From the NCBI GenBank assembly GCA_951640165.1, contig OX621251.1:28544893-28608892 (forward strand): a DNA stretch of 64,000 bases, given 5' to 3'. Made by a program: the position numbers and the translations under genes. This document shows positions 42,791 to 53,779 of the stretch, piece after piece (positions within the stretch are counted from its first letter, which is position 1; each line of letters begins with the position of its first letter). The DNA comes from Pseudoips prasinana (taxonomy: Eukaryota > Arthropoda > Insecta > Lepidoptera > Nolidae). The notes beneath the pieces were generated by a model. That model ran no database searches, had not been told where the DNA came from, and saw nothing but the letters and a program-made list of their open reading frames with translations.

Positions 42791-43844
42791 TAAGTAATCT
42801 TTATTTCGCTTAAAATATGGTACAGACAAGATTTTACAGTCATCACAATTACAGTTTCACATATTTTGTCGACAATGACATGCGAAATTTTATTAAATCA
42901 TTTACATCTTACATTAATTATAATATTCTAATACATTGTTCATAAGAAAGAATAATAGTAATGTCATCTATATTAGTATATATGTCAACATCGCAGTCAC
43001 TACAAAATAAACATCAACATATCCTGTAGTCAAAGAATTATTTTAAATTATAAAAAACATTACTTAAAAGCCACTGTTTTAGTGCTATTTTCATTTGTAT
43101 TAGTGGAAGCTCTCGCTTTAAATTAGTTAATTGTGTAAAAAAGCGACCATGGGCAATAATACGGTGGAGTGATATAGGTATAACTGAGTAATACATGTGC
43201 ATAGTTTCATTATTAATTTTGGTTGGGTTGTCACTTAATATGAGTAGTTGCTCAATATTAGAAATAGTTCAACTAAGTTGTGTAACATAGTATAAATAGC
43301 GAATCAACCATAGACGGTGGTACAGAAAAGCGATATGTAACATAATAATTGATGTGCTTCATTTATATATATTTAGGTCAAACAGTCATTAAAAGCCACT
43401 TTAATAAATAAAAAACTTGAGAGGTGTCAAGGGACACCCGGATGGAACGAAGTTTTTTCTTATTATTTATTATGTACAAAAAACCTGTATACACTCAACA
43501 AAAATAATCGTCGCGACACCACACTGTTCAATGCGAAATAGAAATGAAAATATCTGGCTTGATTTCTATAAGAGAGAGAGAGAGATAGAGAGAGAGAGAG
43601 ACAGACAGAGAAACATGCGCACGCCGCACAGCTGCAAAAAGTGTCGTGATAACTTTTCGTAAGATTTTTTTCCGTCTAGCCCCCTTTCACAACGCGCGAT
43701 AAGGAACTTCGTTCCAATAAACAACTTTTACTAAGTCATGGATAAAAAGTTAAGTCCAGTTTATGTAAAGGTCTTATTTGTTTACAGCTAGAGATATAAA
43801 TGTGCCTTAGTTATTCTGGTAACAAAAATATAGTAAGACTGGCA
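42791..43844. other. unassigned sequence with a GA-rich microsatellite
   Basis: The first 100 bases look like an inverted LINE 3' end (AATCTTTATTTCGC). A GAGAGA/GACAGACAGA run is at 43568-43612. No gene. Confidence 0.45.
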
Positions 43845-44030
43845 TCTTGGGCCTAGTGACCCTGACTGCTTAACCGGGTATTATGGGTTAGATTCCCACC
43901 CAGGACAAATCTTTGTGCATGAGCATTATTTGTTCTGTGTTTGGCTGTAATTTCTCCATAATATGTATAAATGTAGAAATATATAAGTATGTTTGGTGAC
44001 GTGTGACTGCTGTGTGGTGACGGCGACAAA
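43845..44030 (+). mobile_element. tRNA-derived SINE, family L
   Basis: GGGCCTAGTGACCCTGACTG, B-box GGGTTAGATTCCC and TTTGGCTGTAATTTCTCC define a second SINE family. Relatives are at 52795-52960 (-), 54340-54490 and 54966-55135. Confidence 0.65.
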
Positions 44031-44035
44031 TATCA

Positions 44036-44255
44036 GAATCAGAATATCATCACCCCATCTCATCCCGTGGGGGGCGTAGAAGTCCACCCGAGGGAATATC
44101 TACCAGAGGACGGGAAGCAGCTTCCTTCTGAGTACTACGACCATCATACTGCGATCGCCAACCCGCCTGCCAAGCGTGGCGATTATGGCATATCCCCTCA
44201 AGATGATTCTTGGGGGAGGCTTGTCCAGCAATGGACTTATTTAAGCTGTAATGAT
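44036..44255 (+). mobile_element. RTE-like LINE 3' fragment, family J
   Basis: GAATATCATCACCCCATCTC starts it. The frame encodes VHPREYLPEDGKQLPSEYY, HHTAIANPPAKRGDYGI and SWGRLVQQWTYLSCNDD. The QQWT ending followed by GTAATGATGA parallels the 3' end of RTE elements (QQWTSFG then ATGATGATG), which is why I group it with RTE. Confidence 0.65.
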
Positions 44256-44324
44256 GATATAAGTATATTTATCAGTTACATGCAGTTACGCAATATACGT
44301 ATAGTCATACGTAAAGACAACCCA

Positions 44325-44600
44325 TCGAGCGAATATAGTGTTCCCCCACGAAATAAAAGTTTTAATGCCCACTTGAGTATGTTTCGCCGGATCGTCTCAA
44401 CTGGGCCGCCATGAAACCGGTAGTTGATGAACGCGATAAGTTAATTTCGCTGGGTTTTCTCAGTAGGGGCGCATCGAATCCGGTTCTAGCATTAAAGCGC
44501 GCTCGTCGTTTTCACACAAGGTCCGTCATAATAATAATATTCTATTTTTTCCTCTAAATAGACAGAGGTTCACACAACGAAACAAAAACACAACAAATAG
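44325..44600 (+). repeat. dispersed repeat M
   Basis: It shares AGTATGTTTCGCCGGATCGT, CAACTGGGCCG, TCTCAGTAGGGGCGCAT and AAGGTCCGTCATAATAATAA with 47700-47975. It directly follows the family J tail. Confidence 0.7.
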
Positions 44601-44744
44601 TAAAATATTTGTATTTAAAATTATTGGTATTGACAATTAGTATTTAAAAACCTTTAATTTATCTAAATTAATACTATAATAAATTAAAATAAAATTCTTT
44701 ATAAGTCACGGTCTAATAATCCATTTATACCTAGAATTATATAA

Positions 44745-45004
44745 TAATAATATCCTGGGATATTATTTACACACGGCTATCTGATCCCAAACTAAGCAGA
44801 GCTTGTACTATGGAAACCAGATAACTGATATACTACATATACTACTTTTTCTTTTGATAATACTTACTTATATAGATAATTACACCCAGACTCATGACAA
44901 ATAGACATGTTCACGGACACAAATATCTGTCCTTGGTGGGAATCGAACCCACAACCTCCGGCGTGAAAAGCAAGCATTTGCCAACGATGCCTACAGGCCC
45001 TCCG
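44745..45004 (-). mobile_element. tRNA-derived SINE, family 1, full length
   Basis: On the - strand it starts GGCCTGTAGGCATCGTTGGC, has B-box GGGTTCGATTCCC, and ends CCCAGGATATTATTATTATA. It is one of the most complete copies. Confidence 0.88.
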
Positions 45005-45769
45005 TCTTTATGCCAAAAAGTCTGCTATCAGTTAGCTTCTGAGAGAACTTCTATGTATAGAGATACGAAGCTGAAAGATAGTGGATTGCTCCTTGTTTTC
45101 AAGCCCTTCAGTGTCTCCCTAGTTCAGAATGAGATATAATAAATATAGGTCAGTTAACACACTACGTCTTAGCTAGCCTAAGATGTTTATTATAATTGCA
45201 AATCTACTAATATTATGAAACATTTTGAAAATATGGTTGTTTGTTTTCGGCTTAAGTTTTGAACAAAGGCAGATCATATTTGGTACATTTTTTTACATCC
45301 ACGAGTGTGTAGCCACGGATGCGTACTTAGTATCCCATATTCACCAATTGGCTCAATTTTAAGATAGGATTAGGATTATGCCTACGATTAAAATGGAAAT
45401 TCAAGCATTACTATGTAATCTAGTAGGTACTGGTAATCCTATATTCGAGTCGATTGTAGGAGATTTTACCGAGTAAGAGGTTTCCGATAGTTGAATAGTT
45501 TGATTAATACTGATTCCATGTTGCTTTTAGCAGTAATGGAAATGTAGAAAAGTAGGTTTCGAAACGCGGTTCTCTGAATAATAATATGTAAGGTACGTAA
45601 AGCGTAATGGTAATATAATAGTAGTTTATTCAAGTGCCTAAATTCATGATTTGAAAGCAAGTCTAGTGTATTGACACTAACTCATCAAACATTGAGAATT
45701 TTTTTACGTTGGATAATTATTTTTATATAGAGGTGTTTGCGAGTTTGTTCAATATATATTTTTTATAGA
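45005..45769. other. unassigned sequence
   Basis: A piece near 45190-45310 (ACTAATATTATGAAACATTT, AACAAAGGCAGATCATATTT) resembles the 5' end of Helitron-like repeats. No gene. Confidence 0.4.
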
Positions 45770-45983
45770 GGCCAGGAGGATTTTATTAAGGCACTAGAAA
45801 ATCTACTTTAAAATTATTTAAATAAAGTGCATGTATGCTTGAACATTATATGCGCGAGACTGTGCGAGCATTTTATGTCAGGTTCAAGCATAATGCCCTT
45901 TATTCCTATAGCTCTAAAGTTGATTTTCTAGTGCCTTAATAAAATCCTCTCCGCTGCGCTCCTCTCTGTCTGCGCTGACCCTA
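45770..45983. mobile_element. MITE, family R, left end truncated
   Basis: It has the same interior and right arm as 24665-24886: TTATTAAGGCACTAGAAAAT, TTTATGTCAGGTTCAAGC, and the end CTCTCTGTCTGCGCTGACCC. The first 25-30 bases of the left arm are missing. Confidence 0.85.
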
Positions 45984-47175
45984 GGGATGCTTGTGAGATT
46001 GTATCATATATTTTTTGAAGACTGGTAATTATATCTTTATAAGAAAATTGGCGTTTGTAAAATGCCAGCTGACCTAAGTGCTAAAAACCTAAGAGTTTAA
46101 TAAAAAGTGATCTCATAACCAAATACTGAAGTCAAAACTATCGCATGCGTTATTGCATTCTGTAGATAGCAGGACCGATTAACCAAATAAACAAACCAAC
46201 TATAGTTTAAAAATAGTTAACAGAAATTATGATATTTTTAGTTATTGGCATCAAATAAGAATGTTATAAATTATTACATAGCTAAAATGATTTAAGACTT
46301 TTCTTGCTTTTGTGTTTATTGTTTGTTTTGTGAGAAAATGTATTTTATTAAAATTCAAAAACACCTCTTTAGGATGACTAAATTGTTAGGGTTGTATTTT
46401 CTACTATGTCCGCATCGAAACAAAGTATGAATAGGAGCTTTACCAAAAAAGGTACACTAAAATATGCTGATAGACATATTATTACACATATAAAAGCATA
46501 TAAAGCATATACGATTCTTAATTATACTATATTATGCAATTTAATAAAGATAGATAGATAACACTTTATTGCACCGAATAGAAACATAACATTATAACAT
46601 CAGTTAACTTATATAAAAAGGTACAAACGGCGGTCTTATCGCTAATATAGCAATCTCTTCCAGACAACCGTTGGATGAACCAAAGCAATGCAGGGATAAT
46701 ATATGTTATTTTAATATGGATAATAAATACTATACTAAAATAATATATTCATATAAACCACATATTACCTAATTACAATAATTAAGACAAATAATAGTCC
46801 TTATTGAGAATTTTGAAATAAAGTATACTCGAGAATTATTTTGTATGATTGATTGAAATTGAGATTACGATCCAGGAGAAAGCTAGCTTTTAATAAAGTC
46901 GCCAAATCGTTAATAATTAATGAATGATCAAATAAATCGTTTACAACGTAAAAGCGAATGGAGGTGAGATACGGAAACGGAAAAAGAAAAGTCGAACACG
47001 TACAAAGGCCTTTATACTTTTCCACCAAAATCGGCAACGTTTATTAAAAATGTAAATCACTGTGAAATTGTGGAATAGGTTTGCATAACTTTAATTAATT
47101 TTAGTTTTATTTAAGAACTAAAGAATAAGGTTACAATTCTATAAGAAATAGGTATTTAATAGCATAATATTATCT
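45984..47175. other. unassigned sequence containing an inverted LINE tail
   Basis: The LINE tail at 46552-46690 is listed separately. An open frame at 46801-47037 (-) is not recognised. Confidence 0.4.
46552..46690 (-). repeat. LINE 3'-terminal fragment
   Basis: GATAGATAGATAACACTTTATT is followed by GGCGGTCTTATCGC and TCTCTTCCAGACAACCG, the inverted tail block also at 4714-4852. Confidence 0.75.
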
Positions 47176-47570
47176 TTGCGAACTTTGTTTAAAGAAGTAA
47201 ATATACTAACGGTGCCATCTAAGTATATATATCAGAATATATTGTATGTAAGAAAAAATATTAATAACTATAGAAGAAAAAGTGAACTGCATGACATTAA
47301 TACTAGGAATAAAGACAAACTTGCAATACCAGGCTTTAGAGTCAGCAAAACGAATAAATATTTTTTAGGAAATTGTATTAGGTTTTATAACAAGCTTCCT
47401 ACTCATATTACTGATCTGCCTGACACAAGTTTCAAGACACAACATAAACGTGTACTTATGGCTAGGGGTAATTATACCACTAAAGAGTACATCGATGACA
47501 AAGACGCCTGGCGCTCACCACCTACCTGCACATCGCTCGCTGGAGATCTTGTAGCCATATAGACATGACT
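47176..47570 (+). pseudogene. Jockey-like LINE polymerase C-terminal fragment
   Basis: An open frame of about 128 codons reads FKEVNILTVPSKYIYQNILY, ELHDINTRNKDKLAIPGFRV and LGNCIRFYNKLPTHI, ending KEYIDDKDAW and a short tail. This is the closing segment typical of Jockey-like LINE proteins (compare the end of 58349-60610: IYNKLPTPIL...TEYLLDK). There is no ATG at the start; the element is 5'-truncated. Confidence 0.8.
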
Positions 47571-47699
47571 AATTTGTTGAGATACGTGAACTATCTGTGA
47601 CTATACTAAATTTAAATTTATTGACTCTGTCTCAAAATGAATAATGTTATTGTTTCGATATTTTTCTTTTGTTTCCTAAATATAATCTAAATTAATATT

Positions 47700-47975
47700 C
47701 ATTCAGACAACCGATCGAGCAGATGTTGTATTTGCCTACTAAATAATTACTTTAAGTGGGCCAAATCCAGTGTTCATGCCCGCTTGAGTATGTTTCGCCG
47801 GACCGTCTCAACTGGGCCGTGTTGAAACTGGTAGTAGATGAACCTGCTGAGTATATTTCGCTGGGTCTTCTCAGTTGGGGCGCATTGGATCCGGTGGTAG
47901 CATTAAAGCACGACCGTCGTTTTAAACACAAGGTCCGTTATAATAATAATACTGAATTCATACCTTAATATAGAC
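47700..47975 (+). repeat. dispersed repeat M
   Basis: It contains CCGATCGAGCAGATGTTG, AGTATGTTTCGCCGGACCGT, CTTCTCAGTTGGGGCGC and AAGGTCCGTTATAATAATAA, matching 44325-44600. Confidence 0.7.
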
Positions 47976-48454
47976 AGAACCATTCAGACAATATGTAGTA
48001 AAATATAAATTTCAATAATTAAACCTAAACATAATCTCCTTGACAATAACTTAATACAAGCTAGCTAAATATCACTACCATTATAAAATAAATTGTATAA
48101 ATGTTTTAACATTCCATGTACCTAAATATCTGTAATAAGTAACTAGAAATAATAACTGTATTACTACAAACATTTTCTGACTATTTACAAGCGCTTTTTT
48201 AAAGTCTACGTGAATAATAAACATTATTTATTTATTTTATCCCTTTACTTAAGATTGAAATCATACCTGAAATTAATAGGTTGTGCAAACCTACCACGTA
48301 ATTTTCACTTTTTTATTTTATTAAGGTAATCAATGTTTCCAAAAGAAAAGAAAATGTCTTTGGCACACATTAAACCACTCGTAGAATATTACTTTTTATC
48401 ACCTTGAAAAGAGTCTGAGAGAGGTAGGGCACAGCGTTCATTCATTCAAAGAGC

Positions 48455-48620
48455 GACAGCGAGCAAGTGGGTCACCTGATGGTAAGTGATCACCGCCGCC
48501 TATAGTCACTCGCAACACTAGAGGAGTCGATAGTGCGTTGCCGGCCTGTAAGAGTCAGCAAACCAGTGTTGCTAACCCTTCCCCTCGCCCGATGAGCTCT
48601 GGCGACCTTTCTCACACGCA
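48455..48620. repeat. dispersed lepidopteran repeat N
   Basis: CACCTGATGGTAAGTGATCA, CCGCCGCCTATAGTCACTCG and GTGCGTTGCCGGCCTG are familiar text from many lepidopteran genomes. Worn fragments may lie near 13700 and 15570. Confidence 0.65.
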
Positions 48621-48704
48621 GAAACACAACAATAAAATTATTCTCAATATTTTTTTGAAATTTGATTAACGTTTCGCATTGCGAATAATGCTATAAAATT
48701 CTAA

Positions 48705-48792
48705 TTTAATCATTTGGAAGGTATTATCAATATGATATGTTCACAGTTGCATGTGAACATATCATATTGATAATACTTTCCAAATGATTAAA
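48705..48792. repeat. 41-bp palindromic hairpin
   Basis: Arms 48705-48745 and 48752-48792 are complementary with one mismatch around a 6-base loop. The arm contains TATCAATATGATATGTTCAC. It separates two family S-related segments. Confidence 0.92.
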
Positions 48793-49038
48793 TGTCAGTC
48801 GGCCATGTTTCTAGAAAAAACAAAACCGATAGATAATACCTACATCCTACGGAAGGGTGTGAGCAAGGGAATCCTAAATTTGATCAGCCAGTGTGTGTCG
48901 TTCGTAGCTTAACGCAGAGCGCTTACCCCGGAATGGTGCAGATTTGAGACCCGCCGATGGTGCAGGTTTGAGACTCGCCGGACGATTAAATTTATGATTT
49001 CCCATTTTTGAGATTAGATTAACGCTTTGCATTGCGAA
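48793..49038. mobile_element. family S element, one arm plus centre
   Basis: GTCAGTCGGCCATGTTTCTA, AAACCGATAGATAATACCTA, GTTCGTAGCTTAACGCAGAG and GCCGGACGATTAAATTTATG match the centre and right arm of 38325-38682. GACCCGCCGATGGTGCAGGT is locally duplicated. Confidence 0.8.
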
Positions 49039-49041
49039 TAA

Positions 49042-49871
49042 AGCCACGGATACACTAGGGGGCAAATGGAGCAACATGTGGCGGAACATGTTGCTCAACA
49101 ACTACGTAGAACATGCCGAAGTAAATGTCGCGGAACACTGTGTTGACCACACTAGTCAGTGTTTATAGAAATGTCGCCCGAGGCTATTAGTGCTGCGTAC
49201 ATAGTAATTATATCGAGTGTGTTGAAACGTAGAAGAAAGAGAAGGTGGTCGATGCGGAATTTCATACTACAACGAGAAAGAAGAGTTAATATTCTAAGTG
49301 ATCTCCGAATGTCTGACGGATTGTTCGTAAATTTTACTCGAATGTCATCATCTGATTTTGAAACTTTATTGCAAATGATCGGACCTTCCATAGCCAAACA
49401 GTATACAGTATACAATAGTATTAGTCCTCAAAACAGGCTTGCCATTACATTGAGGTACTTGTCGACTGGAGATTCTTATGCCTCCTTGTCGTACACTTTT
49501 CGAGTGTCAATACAACTGATATGTAAAATAGTATACCTACTTTATTTTATTTCTATAATCACGGTGAGACGTATCCCACAACAATTCACGACTTTCGTAA
49601 AGCTCCAGAAATGAAAACACGGTATCATTTCCCCACACTAAAGCCATGTTAAGAGACACGTTGCGTACGCGACTACACTTGCTGACAAATGGCGCGACAC
49701 TGACGCGGGACACATGCGCTCGCTCTCGAGGCGGGAGCAAGCAACATGCCCCGCATCACGTACAATGTTCCGGGACATGTTGCGGCACACTATGCAACGT
49801 TTCAGCGTCACGTATATTGAGTGTTGCGCGTCATGTTTCGGGACAAAATGTTCCCTAGTGTATCCCAGGCT
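49042..49871 (+). mobile_element. PIF/Harbinger derivative with TAA target duplication
   Basis: Terminal inverted repeats read AGCCACGGATACACTAGGG on the left and the complement of AGCCTGGGATACACTAGGG on the right. TAA sits directly outside both ends (49039-49041 and 49872-49874), the 3-bp duplication typical of PIF/Harbinger. The flanks rejoin to GCGAATAATGCTATAAAATT, which is present undisturbed at about 38702 and 48680. Subterminal repeats of ACATGTTGC type, including a hairpin at 49069-49096, may be transposase sites. The element carries a broken transposase-like gene and is about 830 bp, too short to be autonomous. Confidence 0.92.
49171..49614 (+). pseudogene. HARBI1-like transposase, N-terminal part only
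   Basis: From the ATG at 49171 the frame encodes about 147 residues: a basic KRRRKRRWSMRNF stretch, LFVNFTRMSSSDFETLL, then QNRLAITLRYLSTGDSYASL and SYTFRVSIQLICKIV. This order is that of HARBI1 and Harbinger transposases before the catalytic domain. The DDE nuclease core is absent; the frame runs into unrelated residues and stops at 49614, while full proteins are about 350 residues. The likely cause is an internal deletion between the N-terminal part and the right terminal repeat. Confidence 0.82.
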
Positions 49872-49874
49872 TAA

Positions 49875-50449
49875 TGCTATAAAATTCAAATTTAATAATA
49901 AAATTATTTATGTTATTATTAAGGAAGTAAGTCTTCTGTAAAGTGGAAGTACTTCCCCAGTCGGGCTGTTCTTCGAGCGAATGAACGCTGTGTCCTACCT
50001 CTCTTAAAACATAAACACATCGACTGTCACCCTTCTACAGATAGACCGCGTGCCTGGCCCTTTCAATATATTTCTGAATCCCACAAAGAATCCCATAAAT
50101 AAATAAAACATACATGTTTCATTATTTACAGGTAGGTATATTCTATTTAAAACCAATATAATTTACGGCAGTGTACCACATGGGACGCGCCGCGCGCCAT
50201 ATCATATTTATTTTGTAATACCTTCGTTATTTCAATTTAAAACAATGTCGAACGTTCATGATTAATTACTTAGATAAACGTCGAAACAAAGGTATTTAGG
50301 TCTCATACATTACATATTAGGTAGACATATTAATGAAGAGTAGGTAGCGTAGAGTAGGTAAGCTTACGTGAATAGTTAACAGTAATTATTTAAGGGGCTC
50401 TGGTATTTATTAGTTGTTTATATAATTTTGTTAATAAATGTCATATCCA
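49875..50449. other. unassigned sequence
   Basis: No repeat or gene is recognised beyond the continuation of the Harbinger target flank. Confidence 0.35.
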
Positions 50450-50755
50450 GTTGCTCCGACTAAGGGATTGGCGAGGTGTGCCTATAGATGGGTTAATTTC
50501 TGATAGAATCTGTGATTTAAAGGTATTCAAGTTATCGGTTCTAGTTATAGTTCTCAGACAGCAGGCGTTCAGCCTGCCAAATAATTGAATATAAATAGTA
50601 GGTACTTACTGTTTGGGCAGTGGTTACCCTAATGACAGAGTTGTTCAAGCGCCCCAGTAGGGACGGCGCCCTCTGACATGGCTTAACGACTGCTGCCTAA
50701 TGGCTACACCGGGACCGACAGCTTAATGTGCCCTCCGAGGCACGGACACTTACTA
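50450..50755 (+). repeat. dispersed repeat F, longest copy
   Basis: GTTGCTCCGACTAAGGGATT, CAAGTTATCGGTTCTAG, GCAGTGGTTACCCTAATGAC, CATGGCTTAACGACTGCTGC and CCGGGACCGACAGCTTAATG define this family end to end. It lacks coding sequence. Confidence 0.75.
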
Positions 50756-50802
50756 TAAATTGAATGTCCATATACTAAAACATTTTTAATCATCATCATT
50801 AT

Positions 50803-51035
50803 GGCCTGTTGGCGTGGTTGGCAAATGCTTGCTTTTCACGCTGGAGGCTGTGGGTTCGATTCCCTCATGACAGATATTTGTGTGCATGAACATGTCTATT
50901 TGTCCTGAGTCTGCGTGTAATTATCTATGTAAGTATTTATTTACAAAAGAAATGTAGTACATGTAGTATATCACTTATCTGGTTTACATAGTACAAGCTC
51001 TGCTTAGTTTGGGATCAGATGGCCGTATGTTAATA
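50803..51035 (+). mobile_element. tRNA-derived SINE, family 1
   Basis: GGCCTGTTGGCGTGGTTGGC with B-box GGGTTCGATTCCC; ends GGGATCAGATGGCCGTATGT then an AT tail that runs into the inverted RTE fragment. Confidence 0.88.
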
Positions 51036-51044
51036 TAATTATTA

Positions 51045-51350
51045 TTAGCCGAAACACGTCCACTCCTGGATACTGCTGACAACTGCCGGTCTTGCGCTGG
51101 CTGCATCCAACGGCATCCCGCGATGTTTGTATGATCGTTGGTCCACCTTGTGGAGGGCCTGGCTTCACTGCGTCTTCCAGTTCGTGGCCGCCACTCGAGA
51201 ACCTTTCTGCCCCAGCACTCGTCAGTTTTACGAGCTATGCGCCCTGCCCACTGCCACTTCAGCTTGGCAATGTTTCGGGTTACGTCAGTTACTTTCGTCC
51301 TCTTCATTGCGCTTTACGTGCCCCTGAGCCATCGGATAAAGCCTATTGTG
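51045..51350 (-). pseudogene. RTE-type LINE polymerase C-terminus
   Basis: The - strand reads KLKWQWAGRIARKTDECWGR, KVLEWRPRTGRRSEARPSTR, then W...AGCRWMQPAQDR. This is the conserved end of RTE-family proteins, which normally continues to QQWTSFG before an ATG tail; here the end is altered after AQDRQ. TTAGCCGAAACACGTCCACT at 51046 is the inverted 3' terminus. Confidence 0.85.
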
Positions 51351-51569
51351 AGCAACCACGTCTCTGTCACCTTTATAATATCGAGTAGGTAATAGCCCCT
51401 CGTAGAACGTTGTTCTCTAGTTTTGTTTGAATTAACAGCCCAGCCCTCCAAATACTGAGCTAATTAAACAATTACATCACATATTGACTGTCTCGTCGGA
51501 CTAGCGGAAGCGTGTTCACACGCAAATAGAACAAAAGAAACTTTGGGACATTTTGTAAAAATAAAAATT

Positions 51570-51825
51570 TCTCAGCAACAGCTCGAAATCTGGGAGTTGG
51601 CGGTATTACACCCCGGTGCCTCGGAGAGCACGTAAGACCATCAGACCTGCACCTAACTTCTTTCCGGTTGTGTCGCTAGGCGTCCCATCGGATCATGAGA
51701 GTTATGGTATAGAAAGTGCTCCTGTGTTTGCGCACACACTTGTGCGCTATAATTTGTCCCACGCAGATGGCTAAACTCTATTGAGACTGACCGCCGTGGC
51801 CAAAATTCGGCTAGGAGGACATCCA
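51570..51825 (-). repeat. dispersed repeat H, inverted copy
   Basis: TTGGCGGTATTACACCCCGG, CTTTCCGGTTGTGTCGC, GTGCTCCTGTGTTTGCGC and GGCCAAAATTCGGCTAGGAG are the complement of 37535-37880. The tRNA-like end is missing. Confidence 0.75.
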
Positions 51826-51828
51826 CGA

Positions 51829-51985
51829 TAAATTTTATAAAATATAGCCTTTGTGTTAACCCAGGGTGTCAGCTAAATATATACCAGATTTTATTAAAAT
51901 CGCTCCAGCCGTTTAGACGTGTAGAAGTAACAAACATACACACTCACAAACTTACGCCTTTATAATCTTATTATAATTAGTGTGA
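51829..51985 (-). mobile_element. Helitron-like fragment
   Basis: GATAAATTTTATAAAATATAG, TGTTAACCCAGGGTGTCAGC and CGCTCCAGCCGTTTAGACG match the Helitron at 54587-54970, ending in a TTATAATCTTATTATAATTA block like the Helitron start. The CTAG end is missing. Confidence 0.65.
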
Positions 51986-52794
51986 TTGAGCTATCATTAT
52001 ACATTTATCATATACAATCGTATATATATATTGAGCTTCTAAAATATTCCACTCTACTAACGTTTCACATTTCATTTTACTGGAATAAACTACTCTTCGC
52101 ATTGCTCTCAACACCAAGGTCCAGTGAACAAAGCTCTACCGTCACATTGATTGTTTTAGCCAAAGAGTTGCACAATCCCTCAAGACTAACATGCTGCGAT
52201 GTCTTTGTATTCTTGGCATAGAGCAAAAGTAATAGCCTGACCATAGAGTATCACAAAGCGGTGCTTTCTCTTTGTGGCATACTAAGGTCACTGCTCTTCT
52301 GTGGTACTTTTGTTCGGTAGATTAAACGATAGCTCATTTTTACGTTGTGTTTAGTTAGAGATATTGCTTGATTTTCAAATTTTACATATACACAGGGACA
52401 TAAAAAGGTAAGTTTTCACCAAATTTCGTTAAAAAAGAAAAAATTTTGTAAAAGATAAAAATGAAAAACCAAAAACTTGGTTTTTTGAAGTTTTCGCATA
52501 AATTTTGAGATTATGTGAAAAAAGTGTAAAAACAAAAGTTTTAGATATCTTTACTACCTACAACTTTGCGATTTAATTTTTTTCGATAGGACTTTTAGTT
52601 TGGCCGGAAATCGAGAAAAACCGTTTTTTACCCTTAAAAACTCACCCCCATCCCCTTGCCGACCTCAGATCGCCCGTAAATTATTTTTCCTTTCATTTTT
52701 ATAATATTCCCCTCCTTTTCTAATGGGTTTCATCCTACTATTATTTTATTTCACTTTTTATTATTTTTAAAGGCCTGGTCTATGACCAACCAAC
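51986..52794. other. unassigned sequence
   Basis: A + strand open frame at 51982-52221 is unrecognised. A long A/T-rich block with AAAAACCGTTTTTTACCC lies near 52615. Confidence 0.35.
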
Positions 52795-52960
52795 TGATAA
52801 ACATACTTATATATTTCTAAATATGTTATAGATAAATTACACCCAGCCACAAAATAATTGATCGTGGTCATCGCATTAAGATTTATTCTGAACAGGGATC
52901 GAACCCACGACGTCTGGTTTAGCCGTTAGGGTCACTAATCACTAAGCCAACACGCCAATA
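52795..52960 (-). mobile_element. tRNA-derived SINE, family L
   Basis: On the - strand GGCGTGTTGGCTTAGTGATT, GACCCTAACGGCTAAACC and B-box GGGTTCGATCCC lead to TGGCTGGGTGTAATTTATC. Confidence 0.7.
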
Positions 52961-52976
52961 ATGAAGCTTATTAATC

Positions 52977-53112
52977 ATCATCATCATCATATCAGCCGAA
53001 AGACGTCCACTGCTGGACAAAGGCCTCCCCCAAAGATCTCCACAATTGCCGGTCTTGCGCTATCCACATCCAGCGATTTCCAGCGACCCGCACAAGATCA
53101 TCGGTCCATCTA
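52977..53112 (-). mobile_element. RTE-type LINE 3' tail
   Basis: A CATCATCATCATCATAT run, then CAGCCGAAAGACGTCCACTG and CTGGACAAAGGCCTCCCCC, the classic inverted RTE end, with GCCGGTCTTGCGCTATCCAC further in. Confidence 0.88.
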
Positions 53113-53424
53113 GCTTATTAATGTTTTGACTGAAATTACGAAAACGTAATACCGTTTTCATTTTTTTTACCAAATAAAATGTTAACACACTTATATTTAA
53201 CCTTCTGCAGTCACAAGAGACACGATTCGTCTAACACGGCGCCTTTGCTATATGTAAATTTAGGTCACCTAGGTGAAAGATATGTGTTCAGACTAAAACA
53301 CTAAACACAGAGGCTGTCTGACATGTTTATCTATCGGTAAGAGGGTTACAAACACGCAAGGTCCCTCGACAATTTGACTACCTTACATAATAACCTACAC
53401 AGAATGTATGTACCTGCCTAAATA
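53113..53424. other. unassigned sequence
   Basis: Nothing recognised. Confidence 0.3.
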
Positions 53425-53515
53425 TAATAATAATAATTTAAAGGGACAATGTCACACAGATCATCCTAGCCTCAAACTAAGCAAAGCTTGTACTATGGCT
53501 ACCAGGCGCCGATAT
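53425..53515 (-). mobile_element. SINE family 1, 3' fragment
   Basis: CTCAAACTAAGCAAAGCTTG and TACTATGGCTACCAG are the inverted 3' block of the family 1 SINE; the rest is missing. Confidence 0.7.
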
Positions 53516-53526
53516 ACATACTTAAT

Positions 53527-53689
53527 ACTTCAATATTAAGTCAAGAAATAAAATAATTTTACATGTTAACTTGCTTCTGATTTTCTACTCCTTCTACTAA
53601 TTTATTGGTCTCACTAAATTAGTGACTCCTACAAAACTTTTTTTATTTAACATGTAAAATTATCTTTTTTCTTGACTTAATATTGAAGT
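53527..53689. mobile_element. 163-bp inverted-repeat element
   Basis: Arms at 53527-53568 and 53648-53689 (ACTTCAATATTAAGTCAAG ... TTTTACATGTTA) are complementary with a short gap. The centre has a second small inverted pair around ACTAATTTATTGG. Confidence 0.85.
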
Positions 53690-53779
53690 TATAAATCTTT
53701 TTTAAACGTCACTCACTATCATACAGGAATTGTGGAAAGTAGGTTTTATACTGTAGTTGTTGCCGCTACACCTATATCG

